From contig VBKY01000102.1 of NCBI GenBank assembly GCA_005879255.1, forward strand, positions 1 to 22,959: a stretch of DNA of 22,959 nucleotides, in the 5' to 3' direction. Both the position numbers and the translations under genes were made by a program. Below are positions 16,674 to 22,959 of this stretch, one piece after another. The stretch's first letter is position 1, and every line of letters starts with the position of its first letter. Source of the DNA: Deltaproteobacteria bacterium. Its GTDB lineage: Bacteria; Desulfobacterota_B; Binatia; UBA9968. The notes below the pieces were generated by a model that was not told the DNA's origin, made no database searches, and worked only from the letters and a program-made list of their open reading frames with translations.

Positions 16674-16736
16674 TCTTCAACACGTTTCTTGATGTCGTCC
16701 TGTAGGCACTAGGTTCCGTCGCGAACAGTCGCCGGC

Positions 16737-16760
16737 TTCACTCGTCGTGTCGCGAGTGAA
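16737..16760. promoter_or_regulatory. 8-bp perfect inverted repeat upstream of the multidomain gene
   Basis: TTCACTCG (16737-16744) and CGAGTGAA (16753-16760) are perfect inverted copies around an 8-bp spacer. It sits 64 bp before the start of the minus-strand gene, where an operator for a dimeric regulator would fit. A role as an RNA hairpin in that gene's leader is equally possible. Confidence 0.35.
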
Positions 16761-16970
16761 ACATATTGAGCAATAAGTGCGCCGGTTTCGTTGGACGCAG
16801 AATCGCTCCACTCAATCATCCACCGCCCATGGCTTTTCGCCCATCTGCAAAGGATATTTCTTTAGACATTCTGCTAACGCTTTCCTTCATTCGTCATTGA
16901 TATTCAACAGTCCATTTGAGAAAAGAAAGTGCATTTTTGTTCAATATCTGGCAATATTTGTCACAGCAAT

Positions 16971-16990
16971 GCCGCAAGCGGCTTTTTTTT
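16971..16990 (+). terminator. Rho-independent terminator-like hairpin with no matching upstream gene
   Basis: GCCG-CAAG-CGGC is followed by eight T residues (16983-16990), a short but canonical layout for intrinsic termination on the plus strand. The nearest upstream plus-strand gene ends at 13469, so if it is used, it ends a transcript that starts in this intergenic region: a leader of the radical SAM gene or a small RNA. The stem is short, so chance formation cannot be excluded. Confidence 0.4.
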
Positions 16991-17214
16991 GCAAACAAAT
17001 TGACCCTGTTCTGTGGCGTGGCTTTTGCTCTCCTAACCGTGATCGCAGAAAATCGGTTTCTATCATAAATACCAGGGCGTTGGACGCCCCCATGATGTCG
17101 GGAAATGGCAAAATAATTTTCGTACTGCGACTGCGACAAAATGATATGAGTGATTATTGGCCGCGACGGACCGATCCAAAAAGGGCGATAGTATGCTCGG
17201 CGGAGGAAATCTGA

Positions 17215-18561
17215 ATGGCAGCGAATAAACCAGCTTTGACCCAAAAATTTGTCGTCGATCCAACCTTGGATTTTGTAAAAACAACGACGAGAACGATTAC
17301 CCGCCGAGGGGTGATGTGGCTGGGCCAGACCTGTAATATACGTTGCCACTTTTGCTACTTTCTTGATCGCATCAATTCAACGGATCATCCCGAGCATGCT
17401 TTCATGACCATCGAGAAGGCCAAGCGAATTTGTTCGACATTGGTCGATGTTTATGACAACAACGCGATTGACATCCAGGGTGGCGAGCCGACCTTGTTTC
17501 GCCATATCAATGAGCTCGTCGAGCATTGCCGCACGATCGGCTTGATGCCTACCCTGATCACCAACGCGATCGCACTGCAGGATCTACGTCGGTGCGTTGC
17601 GCTCAAAGACGCGGGTATCCGGGATCTTTTGGTCAGCGTGCAGGGGCTCGACGATACCTACGACTCGATTGTGGGCGTGAAAGGCGCCGCGGTAAAGCAG
17701 CGCCATGGGCTTGAGAACATCATAACAGCAGGGATTCCCATCCGCTTTAATAGTGTCTTATCTAAACCCATTTTGCCGCAGCTGGAAAGAATCGCGCAGT
17801 TGGCGGTCGACGTAAATGCCCGAGTAGTAAATTTTCTCGCATTCAACCCGTTTGAAGATCAGCAGATCGCCGGAAAGCGAAATGCGACGAACGTACCGCG
17901 ATATAGCGAAGTATCGCCCTACCTGAACGCAGCGATGGATATTCTGGGGAACGGGAATGTCGAGTGTAACGTTCGCTATTTCCCACTTTGTATGGTCGCG
18001 GAACGCCACCGCAAGTCAATGTTTAATTTTCAGCAACTGCCGTACGATGTTCACGAATGGGACTACGCGTCATGGTCGTGGACAGGGCAACAACCGCAGC
18101 GGATGAAGTGGGGTGACTGTTCGCCTGTTTCCGATCTAGCGAAAGAAACTTACGCGCCAATTCAGTACAAGGGGGCGGCTAAGCCGATCGCAGACGTCGC
18201 GAGAAAGTTAGTGACAAAGTACCCAGGGCTACGCGGTCCGGCTCGCAAAGTACACATGTCAGTCAGCAAACTATTACAAGCGAAGTCCGATCATTCCGCT
18301 GAACTTTCACCGAAGGAGAACTTGTACCGGGACAATGCCCGCCTCAGAAGCACGCAACATTGTCGCTATCAGTACGATCGCGCTTGCAATACTTGCGACC
18401 TCAGACGAATCTGCGACGGCTTCCACGGCGATTACGCCGCCTTGTTTGGCACCGATGAAGCTAAGGGCGTCCAGCTTGGCAAACAAGTTGACAACCCAAA
18501 ATACTTTATCGGTGAACAGGAAAAAGTCGTCGAGAAAGAGGATTTTGAGTGGGCTCTGTAA
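17215..18561 (+). CDS. Radical SAM protein with C-terminal cysteine cluster
   Basis: A 448-residue protein. The radical SAM cluster motif is TCNIRCHFCYF (Cys40, Cys44, Cys47; CX3CX2C), followed by DIQGGEPTLF (87-96, the GGE motif that binds SAM) and TLITNA (113-118). The C-terminal part has further cysteines: Cys251, Cys259, Cys302, then Cys383, Cys391, Cys394 and Cys400 (ACNTCDLRRIC), resembling a SPASM-type region that holds an auxiliary iron-sulfur cluster. The enzyme would cleave SAM to make a 5'-deoxyadenosyl radical; the substrate is unknown. It lies among glycosyltransferases and its last 13 bases overlap the GT2 gene that follows, so a sugar or sugar-lipid substrate is suggested. GGAGGA (17202-17207) sets the ATG. 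SPASM enzymes often modify peptides, but I see no precursor peptide next to it. Confidence 0.8.
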   Translation: MAANKPALTQKFVVDPTLDFVKTTTRTITRRGVMWLGQTCNIRCHFCYFLDRINSTDHPEHAFMTIEKAKRICSTLVDVYDNNAIDIQGGEPTLFRHINELVEHCRTIGLMPTLITNAIALQDLRRCVALKDAGIRDLLVSVQGLDDTYDSIVGVKGAAVKQRHGLENIITAGIPIRFNSVLSKPILPQLERIAQLAVDVNARVVNFLAFNPFEDQQIAGKRNATNVPRYSEVSPYLNAAMDILGNGNVECNVRYFPLCMVAERHRKSMFNFQQLPYDVHEWDYASWSWTGQQPQRMKWGDCSPVSDLAKETYAPIQYKGAAKPIADVARKLVTKYPGLRGPARKVHMSVSKLLQAKSDHSAELSPKENLYRDNARLRSTQHCRYQYDRACNTCDLRRICDGFHGDYAALFGTDEAKGVQLGKQVDNPKYFIGEQEKVVEKEDFEWAL

Positions 18562-19676
18562 AGAGCTATATCGAAGCGTTGGATTCGCGGCTTGGCGAGA
18601 TCAACACGGTTTCGCCGAAGGTTTCGATCATCGTCACCAATTATAATTATGCAGATTATATTCAGGATTGTCTTCATTCGGTCAGTCTGCAAACCTACCC
18701 AGACGTTGAGTGCATCATAGTTGACGATCACTCCTCTGACGATTCCGTCGACCGGATAGAACGCTTCATCCGTAGTGACTCGTCCCACATTAGATTTTCG
18801 CTGCTCACGCACGAGTCAACCCGGGGACAGTACGCGGCATTTCGAACCGGCGTTCAGCAATCAGCCGGCGCGTTCGTGTCATTTTTGGACGCGGACGATC
18901 TTTTACTGCCTGATTTTGTCAGTGAGCATGTGCGGGTGCATCTAAGTTGCCCGCCGGTGGCATTCAGCAGTTCGAATCAATTCCAGATTGATTCGAAGGG
19001 CCAAGTGATCGGCGGTGTTCATCCGGATCTGGAAACCCAAAACAGTTATAGAAGCGTGAACACGATCTCGCTGCGGCGATCTTTTTGGGTTTGGGCGACC
19101 ACCAGCTCCATGATGTTTCGGCGCCCAGTCCTCAATTATGTCTTATCCGACTCGGATAACGCTTTCAGGAAATGCGCCGACAACTACGTCTGCCATTTTT
19201 CGAATCTCCTGGGCGGATCCATTTTGATTCCCAGGGTATTGGGTTGCTACCGGCGCCATCTGAACAATGCCTTCAGCAACAATCCATTGATCGGCGGCCG
19301 CCTACCCACGGGCGACATGCGTAATCATCCGACACATCACTTGGTTTTGCATCACATCAGCGAGCGATTATTCGAATGTAACCAGCAATTCATTTCGCTA
19401 TTGGGCGTTGGTGGATTCTTTGATGCCCTGGCGAAGGTGACGCCGTTCACTCGCTTGTGGCATAACGGCCGGGCCATTCGTGGCAAGACTCCCGTTCGCT
19501 TCGGCCAGGCACTCCAGTTTTTCGGGACAGTCGCTCGGCTTAGCCTCCGGGCTATCGTGAGAGCGCTGAAGAGACGCCACCCAAGCTACACAACGAACGA
19601 TCTCGAGGGAGTAAAACGTGCCGCAAACGTTACAAGCTACACCGACTATCAGCGTAATCGTCGCGACGCGAAATAG
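18549..19676 (+). CDS. GT2 family glycosyltransferase
   Basis: A 375-residue enzyme with a GT-A domain: PKVSIIVTNYNYADYI (23-38), IIVDDHSSDDS (56-66) and the metal-binding SFLDADDLLLPDF (Asp114, Asp116). The C-terminal part (about 230-375) is Arg-rich and without clear membrane segments, so the protein is cytosolic or peripherally bound. It should add a sugar to a growing lipid-linked chain; donor and acceptor are not readable. It starts with GTG 18549 inside the end of the radical SAM gene (13-bp overlap), a sign of translational coupling. Its own last 59 bases overlap the next GT2 gene. Confidence 0.85.
   Translation: MGSVKSYIEALDSRLGEINTVSPKVSIIVTNYNYADYIQDCLHSVSLQTYPDVECIIVDDHSSDDSVDRIERFIRSDSSHIRFSLLTHESTRGQYAAFRTGVQQSAGAFVSFLDADDLLLPDFVSEHVRVHLSCPPVAFSSSNQFQIDSKGQVIGGVHPDLETQNSYRSVNTISLRRSFWVWATTSSMMFRRPVLNYVLSDSDNAFRKCADNYVCHFSNLLGGSILIPRVLGCYRRHLNNAFSNNPLIGGRLPTGDMRNHPTHHLVLHHISERLFECNQQFISLLGVGGFFDALAKVTPFTRLWHNGRAIRGKTPVRFGQALQFFGTVARLSLRAIVRALKRRHPSYTTNDLEGVKRAANVTSYTDYQRNRRDAK
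19605..19611 (+). promoter_or_regulatory. Shine-Dalgarno site inside the preceding GT2 gene
   Basis: GAGGGAG at 19605-19611 lies 6 bases before GTG 19618 while still inside the coding region of the upstream GT2. It decides the start of the downstream gene and so supports a genuine 59-bp overlap rather than a mis-set start. Confidence 0.6.
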
Positions 19677-20544
19677 ACGGGAATCGCTAGGCCAGTTTCT
19701 CGATGGACTGCGTTCGCTGCCCGAGCAACCTGCGTGGGAATTGATCGTCGTCGACAATGGCAGTGCCGATGGTACGAAGAGTCTGCTATCGACCGCCGCG
19801 GAGGATTTGCCGATCGTCGTCGTCAACGAAAATCTGCCCGGTAAAAGCCGGGCGCTTAATGCGGCACTGAACCACGCAGGAGGCGAAATTCTACTTTTCA
19901 CTGACGACGATGTTGTTCCAGATCCAAACTGGTTGATGGCATTGCACAAGGCATCAGTAGAGCACCCAAGCGCCAATGTCTTTGGCGGGCGAATCCTTCT
20001 GAACTATGAGCGTATCCCAAAATGGATTTTGAAATCCTATAACCTAAAAACAATTCTGACGTCGGAACAAGATTTGGGTGGCGAGATTCGTTGGTTCGCC
20101 AAAGATCAGTATCCGATGGGACCAAATCTCGCGGTACGGCGACGGGTGATCGATCAAGGTCCATTCTGCTGGCCGGTTAATCTCGGGCCTGGTACGAAGA
20201 TTCCCGTCGGTGACGAGCGGGCATTTCTTCTGCAAGTAAGCTCCCCCGAAGCGCGAGATCGGCTTTATGTTCCGGACTGTGTCGTTCAACACAATATCTG
20301 TGGCAGGCAACTTAGCATCATAGATGCTCTTTTACGCTGTTTCCTCGGCGGCTATGCTGCCGGTTTGGTTGGCCGCATATCGGTCCATTCAAACATGAAT
20401 ATTAATAATGAGCGCTCCTTTCGTGTCGCATGGCAGCGATTTCGTGGAGCTTCCGGCACCCGCGAATTGATCTGTATGGTAGCCCGGGCAGTCGGTGTAA
20501 TGGTGGGAACCTCGATTCCGTGCGCACGGGTCATCTACGGTTAA
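19618..20544 (+). CDS. GT2 family glycosyltransferase
   Basis: A 308-residue GT-A enzyme with TISVIVATRNRRESL (10-24), LIVVDNGSADGTK (42-54), LPGKSRALNAAL (73-84) and the metal site LLFTDDDVVPDPNW (Asp96-Asp98). This arrangement is common in GT2s of exopolysaccharide and O-antigen loci. The length is typical and no membrane segment is evident. It begins at GTG 19618, 59 bp before the upstream GT2 ends, preceded by GAGGGAG. No later in-frame start would keep the first beta-strand, so the overlap is real if the gene is. The next gene starts three bases after its stop. Confidence 0.86.
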   Translation: MPQTLQATPTISVIVATRNRRESLGQFLDGLRSLPEQPAWELIVVDNGSADGTKSLLSTAAEDLPIVVVNENLPGKSRALNAALNHAGGEILLFTDDDVVPDPNWLMALHKASVEHPSANVFGGRILLNYERIPKWILKSYNLKTILTSEQDLGGEIRWFAKDQYPMGPNLAVRRRVIDQGPFCWPVNLGPGTKIPVGDERAFLLQVSSPEARDRLYVPDCVVQHNICGRQLSIIDALLRCFLGGYAAGLVGRISVHSNMNINNERSFRVAWQRFRGASGTRELICMVARAVGVMVGTSIPCARVIYG

Positions 20545-20547
20545 AGC

Positions 20548-21711
20548 ATGCGCCTCCTGTTCCTTACTAAACAACAGTATATGGGCAAGGACCTATTGCG
20601 CGACCGATTTGGCCGCTTTTACGAGTTTCCGAGAATGCTCGCAGGTCAAGGCCATCACGTTCGGGGCATCTGTTTAAAGTACTGGAACGACGAACTCGAC
20701 TCACGAGTAGCCGGACAATGCCTCGACCGTGTCGAATGGCAGTCGTTCCAACTGGGTTGGAATTGGCCAGCCGCATTTTTACGGTATTTTCGGCGGCTGA
20801 AAGAAATAGCTACCGACTTCAAGCCTGAGATCATTATCGGGGCTTCCGATGCCATGCATGTCATCATCGCAGCATCTTTGTCGGCGAGAACCGGAGTTCC
20901 TTTGGTGGTTGATCTATATGACAACTTCGAAAGTTATCGGGCCACGCAATTGCCAGGCATAAAAACGGGACTAAAGCGCGGGATATTGAGTGCGTCTGCG
21001 ATTTCAACGGTTTCTTATAACTTGGCCGAGAAGGTCAAAAATGAGTATCAGGCGTCCGGCATCGTGCGCACGATTACCAACGCCGTTTGTCCAGAAATTT
21101 TTCACCCTACCGACAAAACCTTAGCGAGGCGGACACTTCGCTTGCCCGAATCCGGGTTACTCATAGGCACCGCCGGCGCTTTGCGCGCAAACCGTGGGAT
21201 CAAGACCCTTTTCCAAGCATTTGAGAAGTTGTCCAGCATGAGAAGTAATCTTTATTTGATACTCGCCGGTCGCGTGGAGCGCGGCTTGCACATTCCGATC
21301 AGCGACAAAATTCTATATTTGGGTGAATTACCACATTCTGACGTAGGGCATTTGTTCAACGCACTCGACGTCGGAGTCGTGTGTAATCGACAGAGTCAGT
21401 TTGCCGAATATGGTTTTCCGCAGAAATTTTACGAAATGATTGCGTGTCGGTTACCCGTAGTGGCTGCCGATGTCGGTGTCATGCAGACGCTACTTGTTGG
21501 GTACGAGAACTGTCTATATAAGCCCGAACGAGAGGATTCTTTGGCCGAAACCCTCGAGAAACAGCTAAATAGACCGAGCGTCATAGACATATTGGTTCCG
21601 AAATGGAAAGACCGCGGAGGCGATTTTCACCAATTGCTGGAAGCAGCGTTAAAGAGATCGCATCGAATCAAATTTAGTGGGTCTAGCAACAGTCTTGTTA
21701 TCAATTCTTGA
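20548..21711 (+). CDS. GT4-like glycosyltransferase
   Basis: A 387-residue GT-B protein. The N-terminal half begins RLLFLTKQQYMGKD and includes a GASDAMHVIIAA segment and VVDLYDNFESY. The C-terminal half has LLIGTAGALRANRGIKTL, LILAGRVERG and the donor-binding segment EYGFPQKFYEMIACRLPVVAA (the stretch up to PVV; Glu287, Glu296), in which the classical E-x7-E spacing is one residue longer. It is a cytoplasmic glycosyltransferase, probably the last one of this run. It starts three bases after the preceding stop, with no separate ribosome-binding site, so it is translated by coupling. Confidence 0.82.
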   Translation: MRLLFLTKQQYMGKDLLRDRFGRFYEFPRMLAGQGHHVRGICLKYWNDELDSRVAGQCLDRVEWQSFQLGWNWPAAFLRYFRRLKEIATDFKPEIIIGASDAMHVIIAASLSARTGVPLVVDLYDNFESYRATQLPGIKTGLKRGILSASAISTVSYNLAEKVKNEYQASGIVRTITNAVCPEIFHPTDKTLARRTLRLPESGLLIGTAGALRANRGIKTLFQAFEKLSSMRSNLYLILAGRVERGLHIPISDKILYLGELPHSDVGHLFNALDVGVVCNRQSQFAEYGFPQKFYEMIACRLPVVAADVGVMQTLLVGYENCLYKPEREDSLAETLEKQLNRPSVIDILVPKWKDRGGDFHQLLEAALKRSHRIKFSGSSNSLVINS

Positions 21712-21738
21712 CTATAACGACATGGTCCAGAGGTTGTG

Positions 21739-22524
21739 ATGTTTTATTTGTTCGCCTTTACGTTTGGCGCACTTGTGGGCAGCTTCCTCAACGTTTGTAT
21801 CTCGAGAATCCCCAATAATGATTCAATTGTCTCGCCGCCATCTCATTGTCCAAAGTGCAAAGTGGCGATTAATTTCTACGACAACATTCCGTTGATCAGT
21901 TACTTGGTTTTGCGCGGACAATGTCGTTCCTGCAGCGTGCGAATCTCGCCACGCTACTTTGTGGTGGAGCTTTTGACGGCTTTGCTTGCCTTGGCGCTGT
22001 TTGACCGGTTTGGTTTTGGATTTAGTTTTCTTGTGAGCTTTGTGTTAGTCGGGGCGCTGATCGTGATTTCTTTCATCGATCTGGATGTCCGGATCGTGCC
22101 TGACGTAATCAGTTTGCCCGGGATCATCGTAGGACTCGCGCTATCGGTCGCCGGATATTTTCTTATTAGCGGCGAGTCACCTATCGTTCCTTCGCCGGTC
22201 AGCTCTGTGCTCGGCACACTTGCCGGTGGTGGTTTTTTGCTCGCAACGGCGTGGATCTATGAGAAAGTGACAGGCGTCGAGGGAATGGGTGGGGGCGACA
22301 TCAAATTGCTGGCCATGATCGGCGCGTTTCTCGGTTGGCCGTCGATTCCGATCACTCTATTTTTTGCGTCTTTGGTCGGTTCAGTCGTCGGAATCGCGTG
22401 CATGGTTGCGACTGGTGCAGGCCGCAGGCTGGCTTTACCATTCGCCCCATTCCTTTGCTCCGGGGCTCTCTTGTTTATTTTCTTCGGGAAAGATCTCATT
22501 CAATTTTACGTCTCTCCCAATTAA
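21739..22524 (+). CDS. pilD: Prepilin peptidase (A24 family, PilD/GspO type)
   Basis: A 261-residue inner-membrane aspartic protease that cleaves the class III leader of type IV pilins and pseudopilins and often methylates the new N-terminus. It starts with the family N-terminus ALVGSFLNVCISRIP (11-25), then a cytoplasmic zinc-binding domain with CPKC (37-40) and CRSC (62-65), and PRYFVVELLTAL. The catalytic aspartates are in FIDLDVRIVPD (Asp114) and GMGGGDIKLLAM (Asp187). The length and about eight hydrophobic segments match complete bifunctional PilD proteins. ATG 21739 is preceded by AGAGG; the GTG just before it is less likely. A probable substrate is encoded about 230 bp downstream. Confidence 0.93.
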   Translation: MFYLFAFTFGALVGSFLNVCISRIPNNDSIVSPPSHCPKCKVAINFYDNIPLISYLVLRGQCRSCSVRISPRYFVVELLTALLALALFDRFGFGFSFLVSFVLVGALIVISFIDLDVRIVPDVISLPGIIVGLALSVAGYFLISGESPIVPSPVSSVLGTLAGGGFLLATAWIYEKVTGVEGMGGGDIKLLAMIGAFLGWPSIPITLFFASLVGSVVGIACMVATGAGRRLALPFAPFLCSGALLFIFFGKDLIQFYVSPN

Positions 22525-22555
22525 CCCCGCTAGCTAGTGTATCTCCGACAAATTT

Positions 22556-22592
22556 CGTTACCTTTGTGCGCTTTGGCAAGGTAACGGTTTTA
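22556..22592 (+). terminator. Intrinsic terminator-like hairpin after the prepilin peptidase gene
   Basis: CGTTACCTT (22556-22564) and AAGGTAACG (22578-22586) form a perfect 9-bp stem around a 13-base loop, followed by GTTTTA. It lies 31 bp after the stop of the prepilin peptidase gene, where a terminator is expected. The T-run is short (four), so termination may be partial. It is also the first of several inverted repeats in this gap. Confidence 0.6.
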
Positions 22593-22594
22593 TT

Positions 22595-22718
22595 CGGGCA
22601 AACTTCTAGGAAGTTTCTATCCCGGATCGTGTCAAATCGTGACACTCAAGACAGCGCCTTGAGACCGGTCGTTTGGTGCGCGAATTGCACCAAATCTGCC
22701 TCGTACACCGTACACGGT
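22595..22718 (+). other. Run of perfect inverted repeats; candidate structured RNA leader
   Basis: Downstream of the terminator-like stem, the gap holds a series of dyads. AAACTTC-TAG-GAAGTTT (22600-22616) is enclosed by CGGG/CCCG (22595-22598 with 22621-22624). Then follow GTGTCA-AATCG-TGACAC (22629-22645), CTCAAG-ACAGCGC-CTTGAG (22645-22663), the palindrome GACCGGTC (22663-22670), TTTGGTGC-GCGAATT-GCACCAAA (22672-22694) and ACCGT-AC-ACGGT (22707-22718). The 8-mer TAGCTAGT occurs on both sides (22531-22538 and 22722-22729). They lie directly before the pilin gene, so they may form a structured 5' leader, a small RNA or a group of operators. No known riboswitch consensus is recognised. Confidence 0.55.
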
Positions 22719-22751
22719 TTGTAGCTAGTAGGATTGCAGGAAGCCTGGGAG

Positions 22752-22959
22752 ATGAGACGGTTCAATCAAACCATGCCAGTTCGTTATTGCAGACAGATTT
22801 TGACAGATCGTCGCGGGTTCAGTCTCGGTGAGATCCTAGTTGCGATCGGTGTCTTCGCGATCCTCGCCGCGATTGCGCTGCCTCAGTTCACTGCATTTCG
22901 GCCGCAAAGCCGCCTCAACGGCGCCGCCCGTCAAGTTTTCAGCGAGCTCATGTGGGCCC
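22752..22959 (+). CDS. Type IV pilin or pseudopilin (GspH/FimT-like), 3' end outside the window
   Basis: The frame begins at ATG 22752, with GGGAG just before it, and runs to the window end: 69 complete codons with no stop. A 22-residue basic leader ends in DRRG, followed by FSLGEILVAIGVFAILAAIA. The cleavage site is therefore after Gly22, with Phe+1 and Glu+5, and a hydrophobic helix follows, as in type IV pilins and pseudopilins. The next residues, RPQSRLNGAARQVFSELMWA, resemble the helix of GspH/FimT minor pilins, where an ArgLeu/AsnGlyAla-Ala-Arg pattern is common. It would be processed by the prepilin peptidase encoded upstream. Whether it belongs to a pilus or a type II secretion system cannot be told from this fragment. 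Confidence 0.85.
   Translation, partial: MRRFNQTMPVRYCRQILTDRRGFSLGEILVAIGVFAILAAIALPQFTAFRPQSRLNGAARQVFSELMWA

Larger units (their letters stand above)
16674..17214. other. Divergent intergenic region with hairpins
   Basis: This 541-bp region lies between the minus-strand multidomain gene and the plus-strand radical SAM gene, so it must hold both promoters. It is more AT-rich than its surroundings between about 16850 and 17000. It contains an 8-bp inverted repeat (16737-16760), a terminator-like hairpin with a T-run (16971-16990), and a 6-bp hairpin GGGCGT-TGG-ACGCCC (17075-17089). A 10-mer, CGTTGGACGC, occurs twice (16789-16798 and 17078-17087). Open frames cross it on both strands, but none resembles a protein. 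No consensus -35/-10 pair is convincing. A strong GGAGGA (17202-17207) precedes the radical SAM start. Confidence 0.5.

Noticed and set aside
16777..17214. A 145-codon plus-strand frame ending directly before the radical SAM ATG, considered as a precursor peptide or small partner
   Set aside because: There is no ribosome-binding site, a terminator-like hairpin with a T-run lies inside it, the composition is like non-coding DNA, and there is no leader/core pattern.
16894..17349. A 151-codon reverse-strand frame in the same gap
   Set aside because: It runs into the radical SAM coding region from the opposite strand and resembles no family.
22594..22625. Part of a c-di-GMP-I (GEMM) riboswitch before the pilin gene, because of GGGCAAAC at 22596-22603
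   Set aside because: The GEMM core needs a second conserved strand with a GCAAAGCCA-like segment and a tetraloop receptor; neither is present, and GGGCAAAC here continues into a different hairpin.
1..22959. CRISPR arrays, tRNA or rRNA genes, integrase or transposase genes
   Set aside because: I found no regularly spaced repeats, cloverleaf-like sequence, rRNA segments or recombinase motifs on either strand.

Overview
Organism. The window reads as the chromosome of a Gram-negative bacterium of moderate GC content, probably an uncultured deltaproteobacterium-like or related lineage. The basis is a Wzm/Wzt-type polysaccharide ABC exporter, a PilD-type prepilin peptidase beside a class III signal-peptide pilin, an HtpX-like membrane protein, frequent GTG/TTG starts, and a REP/MITE-like hairpin pair. 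The lineage is an inference; there is no rRNA marker here.

Layout. (1) Positions 1-4225 hold unrelated housekeeping or stress genes: a possible small secreted protein, a short HtpX-like protein whose HEXXH zinc site reads RELSR, a Na+/Ca2+-exchanger family antiporter, a YkvA/DUF1232 protein, a small four-cysteine protein (minus strand), a GST-like protein and a free-standing lipoyl-domain protein. (2) Positions 4279-4370 hold a 92-bp inverted-repeat element. (3) Positions 4552-21711 form a surface-glycan island of about 17 kb: a GT-C membrane glycosyltransferase, a DPM1-like GT2, a GT4, the Wzm permease and Wzt ATPase, a methyltransferase, a secreted BNR/sialidase-fold protein, a 1049-residue multidomain protein on the minus strand (GT-B-like, TPR, zinc ribbon, methyltransferase), a radical SAM enzyme, two GT2s and a second GT4. 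(4) Positions 21739-22959 hold a prepilin peptidase, a very hairpin-rich intergenic region, and the start of a pilin/pseudopilin gene cut by the window end.

How the genes work together. The cytoplasmic GT2/GT4 enzymes would build a lipid-linked glycan that Wzm/Wzt exports, with the Wzt C-terminal domain recognising the chain end. The DPM1-like GT2 could charge polyprenyl phosphate with a sugar for the adjacent GT-C enzyme, which would transfer it on the periplasmic side. The methyltransferases and radical SAM enzyme are candidate sugar-modifying or chain-terminating activities, and the BNR protein could act on the exported glycan. The exact sugars cannot be read from sequence.

Most unusual items: the radical SAM gene overlapping a GT2 gene, the three-part 1049-residue protein, the mutated zinc site of the HtpX homologue, and the chain of perfect inverted repeats between the prepilin peptidase and pilin genes.
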